Part shown: positions 37,195-44,862 of the stretch, piece after piece
How positions within the stretch are numbered: position 1 is the stretch's first letter
Layout of the letters: every line of letters begins with the position of its first letter
Assembly (NCBI RefSeq): GCF_015686655.1
Contig: NZ_JADPMP010000013.1
Coordinates: 1 to 64,000, forward strand
Source of the DNA: Pontibacter sp. FD36
GTDB lineage: Bacteria; Bacteroidota; Bacteroidia; Cytophagales; Hymenobacteraceae
Reading direction: 5' to 3'
Length of the DNA stretch: 64,000 nt
Position numbers and translations under genes: made by a program
Notes under the pieces: model-generated
Seen by the model: the letters and a program-made list of their open reading frames with translations, nothing else
The model's database searches: none
What the model was told of the DNA's origin: nothing

Positions 37195-38064
37195 ATGATA
37201 CAAGATAAATTAAAAGGAACGGGTGTTGCTCTTGTAACCCCTTTTGCCAGCAACATGGCCGTAGACTTCGACGGCCTACGCCAGTTGATTGATTTTACCA
37301 TTGACGGTGGAGTGGAGTACCTCGTAGTAAACGGAACTACAGGTGAATCGGTAACCACCACAACTGAGGAGAAAGCTGAGATTCTGGCTTTCGTGAAGAA
37401 GCATGTGAACGGTCGTGTACCGCTGGTATACGGTCTGGGCGGCAACAACACACAGCACGTACTCGACACAATTCAGAAAACAGATCTGGAAGGTATAGCC
37501 GCCGTGCTTTCGGTGAGTCCTTACTACAACAAGCCATCGCAGCAAGGCATCATCCAGCACTATACACAGATCGCCGATGCCTGCCCGGTGCCGGTTATCC
37601 TGTACAACGTACCGGGTCGCACGGGCAGCAACATTGCCCCTGACACGACCGTACGTCTGGCAACTCACCAAAACATCATTGGTATCAAAGAAGCATCCGG
37701 CAACCTGGAACAGTGCATGCACATTGCCAAGCACAAGCCAGAAGATTTCCTGTTGATCAGCGGCGATGACATGCTGACCCTACCGATGATCGCCTTCGGT
37801 GCCTTGGGTGTAATCTCCGTGCTGGCCAATGCCTTCCCTGAGAAGTTCAGCAACATGATCCGCCTGGGCTTGTCAAATAAATTCAAAGAGGCGTCTGACC
37901 TGCTATTCGACTTCGTGGACATCAATCCAATGATGTATGAAGAAGGTAACCCGGTGGGCGTGAAAGCCCTGCTGGAGCGCTTTGGCGTATGCGGCGGAGC
38001 CGTGCGTTTGCCACTGGTGGAGGCTTCTGCTGGTCTGAAAGACAGACTCTACAAGAACCTTTAG
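37195..38064 (+). CDS. dapA: 4-hydroxy-tetrahydrodipicolinate synthase
   Basis: 289 residues, standard length. It condenses pyruvate with aspartate semialdehyde at the first step of lysine and diaminopimelate synthesis. The TIM-barrel enzyme shows the NGTTGES motif (T48, T49), Y137 in ILYNVPGRTG, the Schiff-base K165 in IGIKEASG, and SGDDML. It is preceded by 104 bases without a terminator after the response regulator, so a partial read-through operon is possible. A terminator follows. Confidence 0.96.
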   Translation: MIQDKLKGTGVALVTPFASNMAVDFDGLRQLIDFTIDGGVEYLVVNGTTGESVTTTTEEKAEILAFVKKHVNGRVPLVYGLGGNNTQHVLDTIQKTDLEGIAAVLSVSPYYNKPSQQGIIQHYTQIADACPVPVILYNVPGRTGSNIAPDTTVRLATHQNIIGIKEASGNLEQCMHIAKHKPEDFLLISGDDMLTLPMIAFGALGVISVLANAFPEKFSNMIRLGLSNKFKEASDLLFDFVDINPMMYEEGNPVGVKALLERFGVCGGAVRLPLVEASAGLKDRLYKNL

Positions 38065-38090
38065 GCGCAGGATTAAGGTATAGCATACAG

Positions 38091-38117
38091 AACGGGAAGG
38101 TTGGCAGCAGTCAGCCT
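38091..38117 (+). terminator. Terminator of dapA
   Basis: GGAAGGTTGG pairs imperfectly with TCAGCCTTCC, followed by TGTTTTTTG. A GGTATAGC octamer lies between the stop and the hairpin. Confidence 0.8.
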
Positions 38118-38187
38118 TCCTGTTTTTTGTTTGCCCGAAAGATATTTTCGCTATATTCGTTTTCTTCCATTCTAATTCCTTACCACA

Positions 38188-39081
38188 ATGCGTATACCTG
38201 CGATCCTGTTTTTAGCACTGAGCATGGTGGCCTGCAACAATTCCCCGGACCAGTCGCAGGCCAACCGGACGGATCATACGCACCTCCTCGAAACGGATAC
38301 CAGTCTGGTACAGGCACCTGACTCAGCCAAACTGCCCGCCGATGACGAATTGCAGCACTATACCCCTGACACAACCGATCTGAGTCCCGAGCCCAAAACC
38401 GCTGCTAAGATCATGATCGAAGGGCGCTTCCATAAGCACGAGGTATGGCAGGGCGCGGAGCAGAAACCCTGGATGGCCTTGGTGCAGGATGACAGCGTTT
38501 TCAGGCTGCAGCCCAGCGGTATGCAGGTCACTACTTTTTTTGATCCGGTCTACGACAAGGGCCGGCAGGTACGCTCAGGGCGTGAAGTGCGGGGCGAGCA
38601 CCCGAACACACTCCTTTTCGTAACAGGTATAGCCAAACTACAGGCCAGTGAAGTGGACACAGTAGGCTACCCGGATCAAGTGATTCTGCCGAATACTGCC
38701 ATCGACCTCGGGTACAAAGGCAAGACCTATACCTTGGCAGCCAGCGGTGACAGCATCCAGCAGGAAGGCTCAGAGTCTTACTCGGTCCGGAACTACAGGT
38801 GGACAGTGACGGGTACTAAAAGCGGACGTAAGATCACGCAGGAGTTGGCCTCTGACGAGAATTTCGAGAGTGCCATTTACGTCCTCCTCTGGGTAGGCGA
38901 CTTAGACCGCGATGGCATACCGGATTTACTGGCCGATCTATCCAACCATTTCAACACCTCCAAGGTCACCCTCTTCCTGTCTTCGCTCGCCGAAAAAGGG
39001 AAACTTTATAAGAAAGTAGCTGACTTCAAAACAGAAGCTTACCCCGAGATTGCACCTCCTGACAGTGTAGCAAAACCATAA
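38188..39081 (+). CDS. Lipoprotein with an Asp-rich calcium-loop-like motif, function unknown
   Basis: 297 residues. The lipoprotein signal MRIPAILFLALSMVAC puts C16 as the lipidated residue. A hydrophilic linker rich in Asp/Thr/Pro (about 17-75) is followed by a beta-rich domain (EGRFHKHEVWQGAEQKPWMA, LPNTAIDLGYKGKTYTLAAS). Near the end lies VGDLDRDGIPDLLADLSNH, which matches the DxDxDGxxD calcium loops of FG-GAP/dockerin-like repeats. I do not recognise a named family. It precedes two membrane-protein genes in the same direction and may be transcribed with them. Confidence 0.65.
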   Translation: MRIPAILFLALSMVACNNSPDQSQANRTDHTHLLETDTSLVQAPDSAKLPADDELQHYTPDTTDLSPEPKTAAKIMIEGRFHKHEVWQGAEQKPWMALVQDDSVFRLQPSGMQVTTFFDPVYDKGRQVRSGREVRGEHPNTLLFVTGIAKLQASEVDTVGYPDQVILPNTAIDLGYKGKTYTLAASGDSIQQEGSESYSVRNYRWTVTGTKSGRKITQELASDENFESAIYVLLWVGDLDRDGIPDLLADLSNHFNTSKVTLFLSSLAEKGKLYKKVADFKTEAYPEIAPPDSVAKP

Positions 39082-39129
39082 ATCTGCCTAAGCGTTATAT
39101 ACCTGCGAAAGCAAACGCAAGGTATAGCC

Positions 39130-39633
39130 GTGAGAAAACATAGAGGCGAACTCGACATTGACGAGGATATTCAACTGGAAAGCACCAACTGGAAAGTTCA
39201 GCGGGTAGCATGGGTTGTGATGGCCATTTTTGTACTGGCTGCCTTGCTCGGTTTTACCGGCGATGGTGGCATCGGCAATCTACAAAGCTTAAAGGCTGGC
39301 GACAGTGCTGAAGGACTCGAAGTAGAATATGAACGCTTTATCAGACGCAGTGCCCCTGCCGAAATAAAAGTGAAGCTGCATGCTTCTACCAGTGACTCTC
39401 TCACAGACTTACACCTCAGCAAAGACTTTTACGAGCACCTCAAAATAGACAAGGTGGTGCCTGAACCCGCCGAAGTCTATACCACCGAGCAGGGCATTAC
39501 CTACCGCTTTGCTACGGCCAGGCAACCATTTTCTGTTACCTTCTACCTGACACCCAAAGGAATGGGCTCGCTGCCTCTGCACTTCTCCACAGCCGAAAAA
39601 CAGGTAGCTATCACACAGTTCATTCACCCCTAA
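39130..39633 (+). CDS. Single-pass membrane protein, partner of the DUF421 gene
   Basis: 167 residues from a GTG at 39130; the octamer GGTATAGC ends 2 bases before the start. A charged N-terminus (KHRGELDIDEDIQLE) leads to one helix (about 29-43, WVVMAIFVLAALLGF), then a soluble beta-rich domain outside the membrane (EVEYERFIRRSAPAEIKVKL, YRFATARQPFSVTFYLTPKG). The DUF421 gene follows 9 bases later, so the two are co-expressed and may act together. The function is unknown. Confidence 0.65.
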   Translation: MRKHRGELDIDEDIQLESTNWKVQRVAWVVMAIFVLAALLGFTGDGGIGNLQSLKAGDSAEGLEVEYERFIRRSAPAEIKVKLHASTSDSLTDLHLSKDFYEHLKIDKVVPEPAEVYTTEQGITYRFATARQPFSVTFYLTPKGMGSLPLHFSTAEKQVAITQFIHP

Positions 39634-39642
39634 TCCGACCCT

Positions 39643-40113
39643 ATGGAAACCGTTATCAGAGGATTGATCCTGTATGTTTTCCTGATGCTCATTTTCAGGA
39701 TAAGCGGTAAAAGAACCTTGTACGAAGCCACTGTCTTTGATTTTGTGCTCCTCCTGATCATAGCCGAAACTGCGGAGCAGGCGCTCGTTGGCGAAGACCA
39801 CTCCTTGATGAACAGCTTCGTGTTGATTATCACGCTCCTGCTCACCGACATCAGCCTTTCGCTTCTGAAACAGAAATATAAGGGGTTCGGAAATGTACTG
39901 GATGGGGTGCCGGTGATCCTCCTCGATGACGGCAAACTGCTGCACGAACGGCTGAAAAAAGTGCGGGTGGACGAGGCTGACATCATGGAGTCGGCACGAG
40001 CGCTGCGGGGACTGGAGCGGCTCGACCAGATCAAGTATGCTATCCTGGAAAAGGACGGTAAGATCACCATCATTCCTAAAGAACAGGAACAGAAGGAAAT
40101 AGAAAAGGTATAG
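39643..40113 (+). CDS. DUF421 (YetF-like) membrane protein
   Basis: 156 residues. N-terminal membrane helices (about 5-20, 30-45 and 58-75) contain RISGKRTLYEATVFDFVLLL, close to the YetF/DUF421 signature RxxGKR. A cytoplasmic alpha/beta domain with GVPVILLDDGKLLHERLKKV and a charged tail follows. DUF421 proteins of Bacillus affect spore or stress traits, but the biochemical role is not established. It is the second gene of a pair with the single-pass protein 9 bases upstream. Confidence 0.85.
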   Translation: METVIRGLILYVFLMLIFRISGKRTLYEATVFDFVLLLIIAETAEQALVGEDHSLMNSFVLIITLLLTDISLSLLKQKYKGFGNVLDGVPVILLDDGKLLHERLKKVRVDEADIMESARALRGLERLDQIKYAILEKDGKITIIPKEQEQKEIEKV

Positions 40114-40132
40114 CATTTTCAGGCTATACCTT
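40105..40132. terminator. Hairpin made of two opposed GGTATAGC motifs
   Basis: AAGGTATAGC (40105-40114) pairs perfectly with GCTATACCTT (40123-40132) around ATTTTCAG. It overlaps the last codons and stop of the DUF421 gene. There is no T-tract, so termination is only possible, not certain. Confidence 0.45.
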
Positions 40133-40161
40133 GGGCTTATGGTCTTACAGCAATGCTTGCA

Positions 40162-40707
40162 TTATTTATCGCTCAGCACATACCTGGCTTCCACTTCTTT
40201 CTTGATGTTTTCGAGTCCGTCTTCAAACTCCTCTCCCACTGTGCTGTCGATCAGCAGACCTGAGAACTTACGAACAGGGTTGTCACCCATGTATTTATCA
40301 AAGTGCCAGGTGAGTTTTGTGCCTTCCTCTGTCTCCTCTAGTACAAAAGTGCTATGCGCTCTATCATCTTCTTCAAATTCGAGGTTGGTAACCAGTCGGC
40401 TGGGCGGTTCCGCCGCTACGATTGTCACAATGCCCTGTCCAATACCCCGTCGCTGGCTAGTCCAATTGTAGCGTGCCCCTATTGGTGGGCCGGCGTAGCT
40501 AAGCGACTTACCGGTGTCAATATGATGTCCAGGAAGCCAGTTAGGCCAATTCCGTAAGTCACTGAGCTGCTCATAAGCCACATCGGCAGGCGCATTGATG
40601 ATGATGTCACGCTGCAAATGGATCTGGCGAGGCAGACTGATGGAGATCACGCCTAGTATGGCGATTAAAGTAACGGCTCCTAGCAGGAAAGACTTTAACA
40701 CATGCAT
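40162..40707 (-). CDS. SRPBCC (START/Bet v1-like) family protein with membrane anchor
   Basis: 181 residues. An N-terminal hydrophobic segment (about 5-22, SFLLGAVTLIAILGVISISL) may anchor or export it. The rest is a START-type fold: IIINAPADVAYEQLSDLRNW, LPGHHIDTGKSLSYAG, a Trp-rich turn, EEDDRAHSTFVLEETEEGTK and a long C-terminal helix. SRPBCC domains bind hydrophobic ligands, and no ligand is evident. It converges with the DUF421 gene and is separated from the next minus-strand gene by a terminator. Confidence 0.85.
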   Translation of the reverse strand: MHVLKSFLLGAVTLIAILGVISISLPRQIHLQRDIIINAPADVAYEQLSDLRNWPNWLPGHHIDTGKSLSYAGPPIGARYNWTSQRRGIGQGIVTIVAAEPPSRLVTNLEFEEDDRAHSTFVLEETEEGTKLTWHFDKYMGDNPVRKFSGLLIDSTVGEEFEDGLENIKKEVEARYVLSDK

Positions 40708-40789
40708 ATAAGTGAGTGGTAAACGTAAAATTTTATCAATCCAAAGAAATTAAATACAATTTCAAAAATATCATAGAAAATGAAAAAAA

Positions 40790-40809
40790 CCACAGCTGTT
40801 ACGCTGTGG
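40790..40809 (-). terminator. Left boundary terminator of the disordered-protein locus
   Basis: CCACAGC pairs with GCTGTGG around TGTTAC. On the minus strand it is followed by TTTTTTTC. It ends the transcript of the two minus-strand low-complexity genes. Confidence 0.85.
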
Positions 40810-40910
40810 CCTTTCTCAGATGGAAATTCAATACTAATGTATAGTCACTTATACGCAATGGTGAAAAAAAGTATACAATATAGTATGGGCATTTTTAAAA
40901 CCTCTGTACG

Positions 40911-41441
40911 CTAGTATCTTCCACTCCTGTCAGGGGAGCCATAGTGGTCATCGCCGAAGTCCCTGAACTCGTCTGCGTTTCCATAAGAGGCATCGTGACG
41001 GAAGCCATGGTTGCCGCGGCTGTCGAAGTCACGGTACAGGTCGCCTTCCTCCGGATTGTCGTAGTTCGGGTTGTAGCCTGAGTTGTAACGGTAGCGGGTC
41101 CGCTCAAATCGATCCGGGTCAGCAAACCTCGGGTTGCCCCTGCTGATGCGGTCCAGGTCGTTCTCTGAACCATACGGAAGTCCATACTCATCATGCCGTG
41201 GCACACCGGTATAGTTGCTGGTATCATACATGGTGTTGTAGTAGTCCGCCATGTTGCCACGGTAGTTGCCTTCAAACCTGTCTCGCTCTTCGTGCCGTGC
41301 ACGATACTGACGCCCAGATCCTTCGTCTTCCGGTCTTTGGTCCCAGTCGCGTTGCTCCCTACGGTACTGCTGTTGGCGCGGATGTTCCTCCTGGTATTGG
41401 CGGCTGAAGTCGCCATAATTCTGATCTCTATAGTCTCTCAT
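40911..41441 (-). CDS. Arg/Tyr/Asp/Gly-rich disordered protein 1
   Basis: 176 residues of low complexity with no signal peptide and no predicted helix core. It starts MRDYRDQNYGDFSRQYQEEH and ends DDHYGSPDRSGRY. I count about 28 Arg, no Lys and no Cys, many Tyr, Asp, Gly, Asn and Gln, and very few aliphatic residues. Basic and acidic residues are finely mixed. This composition is that of an intrinsically disordered protein with Arg-Tyr sticker chemistry, as in proteins that form condensates or bind nucleic acid; function here is inference. A frame in another phase over the same DNA is Thr/Ala-rich and is rejected. It is the second gene of a minus-strand pair. Confidence 0.75.
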   Translation of the reverse strand: MRDYRDQNYGDFSRQYQEEHPRQQQYRREQRDWDQRPEDEGSGRQYRARHEERDRFEGNYRGNMADYYNTMYDTSNYTGVPRHDEYGLPYGSENDLDRISRGNPRFADPDRFERTRYRYNSGYNPNYDNPEEGDLYRDFDSRGNHGFRHDASYGNADEFRDFGDDHYGSPDRSGRY

Positions 41442-41461
41442 GTTTTTACTTTTTTAAAATG

Positions 41462-41494
41462 ACAGCCGCAGGGGAGAATGTCCCCTGCGGCTGT
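41462..41494 (-). terminator. 14-bp hairpin between disordered proteins 1 and 2
   Basis: ACAGCCGCAGGGGA pairs perfectly with TCCCCTGCGGCTGT around GAATG. It lies between the two minus-strand genes and has only a short T-rich tail, so it may act as a partial terminator that sets the ratio of the two products. Confidence 0.8.
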
Positions 41495-41507
41495 TTGATT
41501 TTACATA

Positions 41508-42191
41508 TTAATGACGATTGTGCCGGTCTTCGGAGCGGCGCTGGCGGTCGTTCTGTCCCCAGCGGTCCATGTTGCTGTAATAGCTATCTTCGCCAAAGTG
41601 ATCGCGGCCCTCCGTATGGTTGCGGCCTGCAAAGCCTCCGCTGTAGTCGTTGTCGTAGGCCGGGTTGTTCATCTCGTAACGGCGGTATGACTCGTAGTCA
41701 CCCATAGAGGAGTGTCCTTGGAAGCCCTGATCGCCGCGTCTTCTCTGACGGCTTATATCATGCCCGAAGGACTCATCATATCGGCCGGAACGTGTCCACG
41801 AGTTGCCCTGCCGGCGCATGTCATCATAGTCGCGGTCGCTGTAGTCGGCCTGCGGGTCATAGTGTCGGCCTGAGTTATAGTCGTCGTTGGGTACATAGCT
41901 CATGCCGTAGGGGTTATCCTGCCCTCTGCGGTTGCGTGAGGTAAAATCCTCTCCGCTGTACTGTGCACCGCCCGGCTGAAATCGACCCTGACGCGAACCG
42001 TACTCATGATCTATGTTGGTGTTGAAAGTTCTTGTATCATAGTAATCGTCTTCTTGCTCACCATACCCGCTGTTAAAGTGCGAGTCCACGGTGTAATTGC
42101 CGCGGTCTGAGTTCTCGCCGTGGTGATGGCCGTGCGCCCAGCGTGGCTCCATGTTACGATTGTCGCGGTTTTCTTCTCTGTTGTTTCTCAT
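41508..42191 (-). CDS. Arg/Tyr/Asp/Gly-rich disordered protein 2
   Basis: 227 residues of low complexity, starting MRNNREENRDNRNMEPRWAH and ending RRSEDRHNRH. I see no Lys, no Cys and no Leu; Arg, Asp, Tyr, Gly, Asn and Ser dominate, and a His cluster (AHGHHHGE) lies near residue 20. No folded domain, signal or membrane segment is visible. It shares composition and local motifs (GRYDES, SGRHYDP) with proteins 1 and 3, but not a clear residue-by-residue alignment. It faces protein 3 across a 129-base divergent promoter region. The family is not named; annotation elsewhere is likely hypothetical. Confidence 0.75.
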   Translation of the reverse strand: MRNNREENRDNRNMEPRWAHGHHHGENSDRGNYTVDSHFNSGYGEQEDDYYDTRTFNTNIDHEYGSRQGRFQPGGAQYSGEDFTSRNRRGQDNPYGMSYVPNDDYNSGRHYDPQADYSDRDYDDMRRQGNSWTRSGRYDESFGHDISRQRRRGDQGFQGHSSMGDYESYRRYEMNNPAYDNDYSGGFAGRNHTEGRDHFGEDSYYSNMDRWGQNDRQRRSEDRHNRH

Positions 42192-42320
42192 AGCATTGTG
42201 GTTTTAATACATACATTATTGCTACTGTTTACGGGCACGCCCCTGCTTTGGGTTAAGGACGCTGCGTAAACTCCCAACCCAAATGTGCGTTTATAGAGGG
42301 TGTACCAATCAAGATAAAAA
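42192..42320. promoter_or_regulatory. Divergent promoter region of the disordered-protein locus
   Basis: 129 bases separate the starts of proteins 2 and 3. An inverted repeat TTTGGGTT (42247-42254) / AACCCAAA (42276-42283) lies near the middle and is a candidate operator or cruciform. I cannot fix -7 elements with confidence. Confidence 0.4.
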
Positions 42321-42983
42321 ATGGACAGATATAATAACTGGCAGGACCGCCGGGATAAAAACAGACGCGACAATAACCGAAACGACGAATCGCAGTACAG
42401 AGGCGCTTACCGCCTGGATGAAGACAGTCACTACAGCACCTACAACCGCTCTGGTCAGGGCGGCAGAGACCGCGATCGTTACAGCGAAGACCAGGGGGGC
42501 GACTACATATACCGTCGCAGCCGCAACCTACAGGACAACGACGACTATACCCAGCGCCAGTACCAGCAGAGCTACCGCGGCGGCGGCTCCCGCCAGGGAT
42601 CGTACAGCGACTTTGGTGGCCGCTATGGAGGCAGCGCAGGTATGCGCGACAACCGCTCAGGTTACAACGACCCCAGGAGCAGCGAGCGCAGCGGCCGACA
42701 GCAATACGGGGACCATTACGTCAACCGTACTTCCGGCAATTTCGACGGCGATTACCGTCCTGACAATTACCCGCATCGCCGCGACGAGAACTACGGGAAC
42801 ATGGCCGGCTCGCTGAGCTTTGGCTATGACGGCGACCGCAACTCCGACCCGGACTACAACCGCCGCTATAACCCCATGACCGGCGAAATGCGCGAACGTC
42901 AGCGTGACTACGAACAACGACAGCCACGCCGCTATGGCCCGCCTGACCGCACCGGCTCTAACCCCGATTATGACCGCTACTAA
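42321..42983 (+). CDS. Arg/Tyr/Asp/Gly-rich disordered protein 3
   Basis: 220 residues, starting MDRYNNWQDRRDKNRRDNNR and ending GSNPDYDRY. It has one Lys and no Cys, with Arg, Asp, Tyr, Gly, Asn, Ser and Gln dominant; GGGSRQGSYSDFGGRYGGS is a typical stretch. It has the same features as proteins 1 and 2. The region 150-200 (AGSLSFGYDGDRNSDPDYNR) is the least repetitive. It heads the plus-strand unit with protein 4. A competing frame at 42283-42816 is Thr/Ala-rich, an expected shadow of GC-rich repeats. Confidence 0.75.
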   Translation: MDRYNNWQDRRDKNRRDNNRNDESQYRGAYRLDEDSHYSTYNRSGQGGRDRDRYSEDQGGDYIYRRSRNLQDNDDYTQRQYQQSYRGGGSRQGSYSDFGGRYGGSAGMRDNRSGYNDPRSSERSGRQQYGDHYVNRTSGNFDGDYRPDNYPHRRDENYGNMAGSLSFGYDGDRNSDPDYNRRYNPMTGEMRERQRDYEQRQPRRYGPPDRTGSNPDYDRY

Positions 42984-43046
42984 GGTATAGGCATAACCTT
43001 GGGACCAATTCAGAGTAAAACTTAATATAACTAAAACAGATTGAAG

Positions 43047-43292
43047 ATGAACGCAGATAAGAATAAAGACCGGAACAGAGACCAAAATATAAGCAAAATA
43101 AATGAGGGCAACAAAGTGCCTAATATTCACCCAACAGCCAAGAAGGATCCGTCAGAGCAGATTCCACGCTCAGAGGAGAGCGATCAGGCAGGTCGCGCCA
43201 TGGGCAATGAGCCACGCAGCGGCGGCCGTCAGGGTGGCAAAAGCGTAGAAGACGGCGGTCAGGATGTCGGCAGTAGCGCCGGAAGCCGCTAA
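43047..43292 (+). CDS. Small hydrophilic disordered protein 4
   Basis: 81 residues from the ATG at 43047 (a TTG two codons earlier is possible). It starts MNADKNKDRNRDQNISKINE and ends GGRQGGKSVEDGGQDVGSSAGSR. It has no aromatic residue and no Cys, and is rich in Lys, Asp, Gly, Ser and Gln. This resembles small stress-induced hydrophilins more than the Arg/Tyr-rich proteins upstream. It lies 63 bases after protein 3 and is followed by a strong terminator, so the two share a transcript. Confidence 0.65.
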   Translation: MNADKNKDRNRDQNISKINEGNKVPNIHPTAKKDPSEQIPRSEESDQAGRAMGNEPRSGGRQGGKSVEDGGQDVGSSAGSR

Positions 43293-43310
43293 TTCGAGGT
43301 AATTTCATAG

Positions 43311-43348
43311 AAGGAAGGCCGGGAATGTCCCGGCCTTCCTTTTTTTTA
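43311..43348 (+). terminator. Right boundary terminator of the disordered-protein locus
   Basis: AAGGAAGGCCGGGA pairs with TCCCGGCCTTCCTT (14 bp) and is followed by a run of T. Confidence 0.92.
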
Positions 43349-43467
43349 TGCCTGTCCTAATTTCGTATCTTTGGCTATACCTGCCCTGCCGCAGTAATGT
43401 ATCACAGGTATAGCCAGTCATTTCAGGTATACCAGGTATAGCCGCCAGAGAGGTCCAGAATTTTTAC

Positions 43468-44847
43468 ATGAACCAGATCAAAGCACAGGAACACTTAGTT
43501 ATCATCGGTAACGGCATTGCAGGCGTCACCCTGGCGCAGCGTGTGCGGCAGCGGAGCGACTGCCGCATTACCATTGTGTCGGCGGAGTCGCAGCTACACT
43601 TTTCGCGCACTGCGCTGATGTACGTGTACATGGGCCACATGCGCTTCCAGGATATTGTGCCTTACGCTGACTGGTACTGGCAGGAGCAGAAAATAGAGCT
43701 GGTGCACGACTATGTGGAGCGGGTAGAAACAAGTGACAAAAAGCTCGTGCTACGCGAAGGCCCTCCCCTGCACTACGACAAACTGGTACTGGCCACGGGC
43801 TCCAGCGCCGCTTATTACGATTGGCCCGGCCAAACCCTGAAAGGCGTACAAGGCCTCGTGTCGCTACAGGACCTGGAACTGATGGAAGCGAACACGGCAG
43901 GTATACAGCAGGCTGTGATCATAGGCGGAGGATTGATTGGGGTGGAGATGGCCGAGATGCTTCGTAGCCGGGGTATAGCCGTCACCATGCTAATACGGGA
44001 TAAACTGTATTGGCACAATGTGCTGCCCGAAGAAGAGGCCCGGCTTGTGACCGACCACATCCGGCAGCACGGCATTGAGCTGTTGCTGCAGGAAGAACTG
44101 CAGGAAATCCTGGCTGATGACGCTGGCCGGGTACGCGCTATACACACGCGCAGCGGCAAAGAGCTGCCCTGCCAGTTTGTAGGCATCACCACAGGAGTGA
44201 AACCGAATGTCGAATTCCTTAAAGGCGCAGGTATAGAGATAGAAAAGGGTATACTGGTGAACGAGTTTTTTGAAACGAGCCAACCCGATGTATACGCTCT
44301 CAGCGACTGCGCTCAGTTCCGCAATCCCGCTCCGGGCCAGCCGATGATGGAGCAGCTCTGGTACACGGCCCGCCTGCATGCCGAGGCGCTGGCCTCCACC
44401 CTGCTCGGCGACCGAAAGCCTTACCAGCGCGGACCGTGGTTCAACTCCGCCAAGTTTTTTGATATTGAATACCAGACCTACGGCTTTGTGCCTGCACGTT
44501 TTACAGAGCAGCAGGAGTCGCTGTACTGGCAGAACGAGGAGGCAACCAAGGCCATCCGACTACTCTACGACAAGAAGACTGCCAAGCTCCTGGGTATAAA
44601 CCTGCTTGGCGTCCGCTATCGCCATGACCTCTGCCACCACTGGCTGCAGCAGGGCTATACCTTGCACGATGTGATGCAGGAACTGCCTGCGGTGAACTTC
44701 GATCCTGAGTTTTTCCAACGTTACGAAGAGGAGCTCTTAAGCCAGTACTATACCCGTTTCCCAGACCGTCAGCCACCGGTCAAACACAGCAACTGGTGGG
44801 AACTGCGAAAGCGCTTCGGGCTGTTTTCTGACTCTACTTCCTGTTAA
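43468..44847 (+). CDS. NAD(P)/FAD-dependent oxidoreductase (rubredoxin/nitrite reductase type)
   Basis: 459 residues. A first dinucleotide fold (IIGNGIAGVTLAQ, about 12-24) binds FAD. The LVLATGSSAAYYDWPG segment and a second fold (VIIGGGLIGVEMAEML, about 151-166) for NAD(P)H follow, then the FAD motif VYALSDCAQF with Asp. A C-terminal region of about 120 residues includes a Trp/His-rich tail (DLCHHWLQQGYTLHDVMQEL). The upstream DNA carries three octamers GGTATAGC/GCTATACC within 70 bases. The membrane ferredoxin gene starts 15 bases downstream, so this enzyme probably passes electrons from NAD(P)H to that protein or the reverse. The physiological substrate is unknown. Confidence 0.88.
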   Translation: MNQIKAQEHLVIIGNGIAGVTLAQRVRQRSDCRITIVSAESQLHFSRTALMYVYMGHMRFQDIVPYADWYWQEQKIELVHDYVERVETSDKKLVLREGPPLHYDKLVLATGSSAAYYDWPGQTLKGVQGLVSLQDLELMEANTAGIQQAVIIGGGLIGVEMAEMLRSRGIAVTMLIRDKLYWHNVLPEEEARLVTDHIRQHGIELLLQEELQEILADDAGRVRAIHTRSGKELPCQFVGITTGVKPNVEFLKGAGIEIEKGILVNEFFETSQPDVYALSDCAQFRNPAPGQPMMEQLWYTARLHAEALASTLLGDRKPYQRGPWFNSAKFFDIEYQTYGFVPARFTEQQESLYWQNEEATKAIRLLYDKKTAKLLGINLLGVRYRHDLCHHWLQQGYTLHDVMQELPAVNFDPEFFQRYEEELLSQYYTRFPDRQPPVKHSNWWELRKRFGLFSDSTSC

Positions 44848-44862
44848 TTACTGATACTACAG

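Noticed and set aside
39409-40116. 235-codon minus-strand frame opposite the DUF421 gene
   Set aside because: The plus-strand gene has the DUF421 signature and membrane helices; the antisense frame has none.
40895-41416. 173-codon Thr/Ala-rich frame over disordered protein 1, and a similar one over protein 3
   Set aside because: These are out-of-phase readings of repetitive GC-rich codons; starts, terminators and shared composition support the Arg/Tyr frames.
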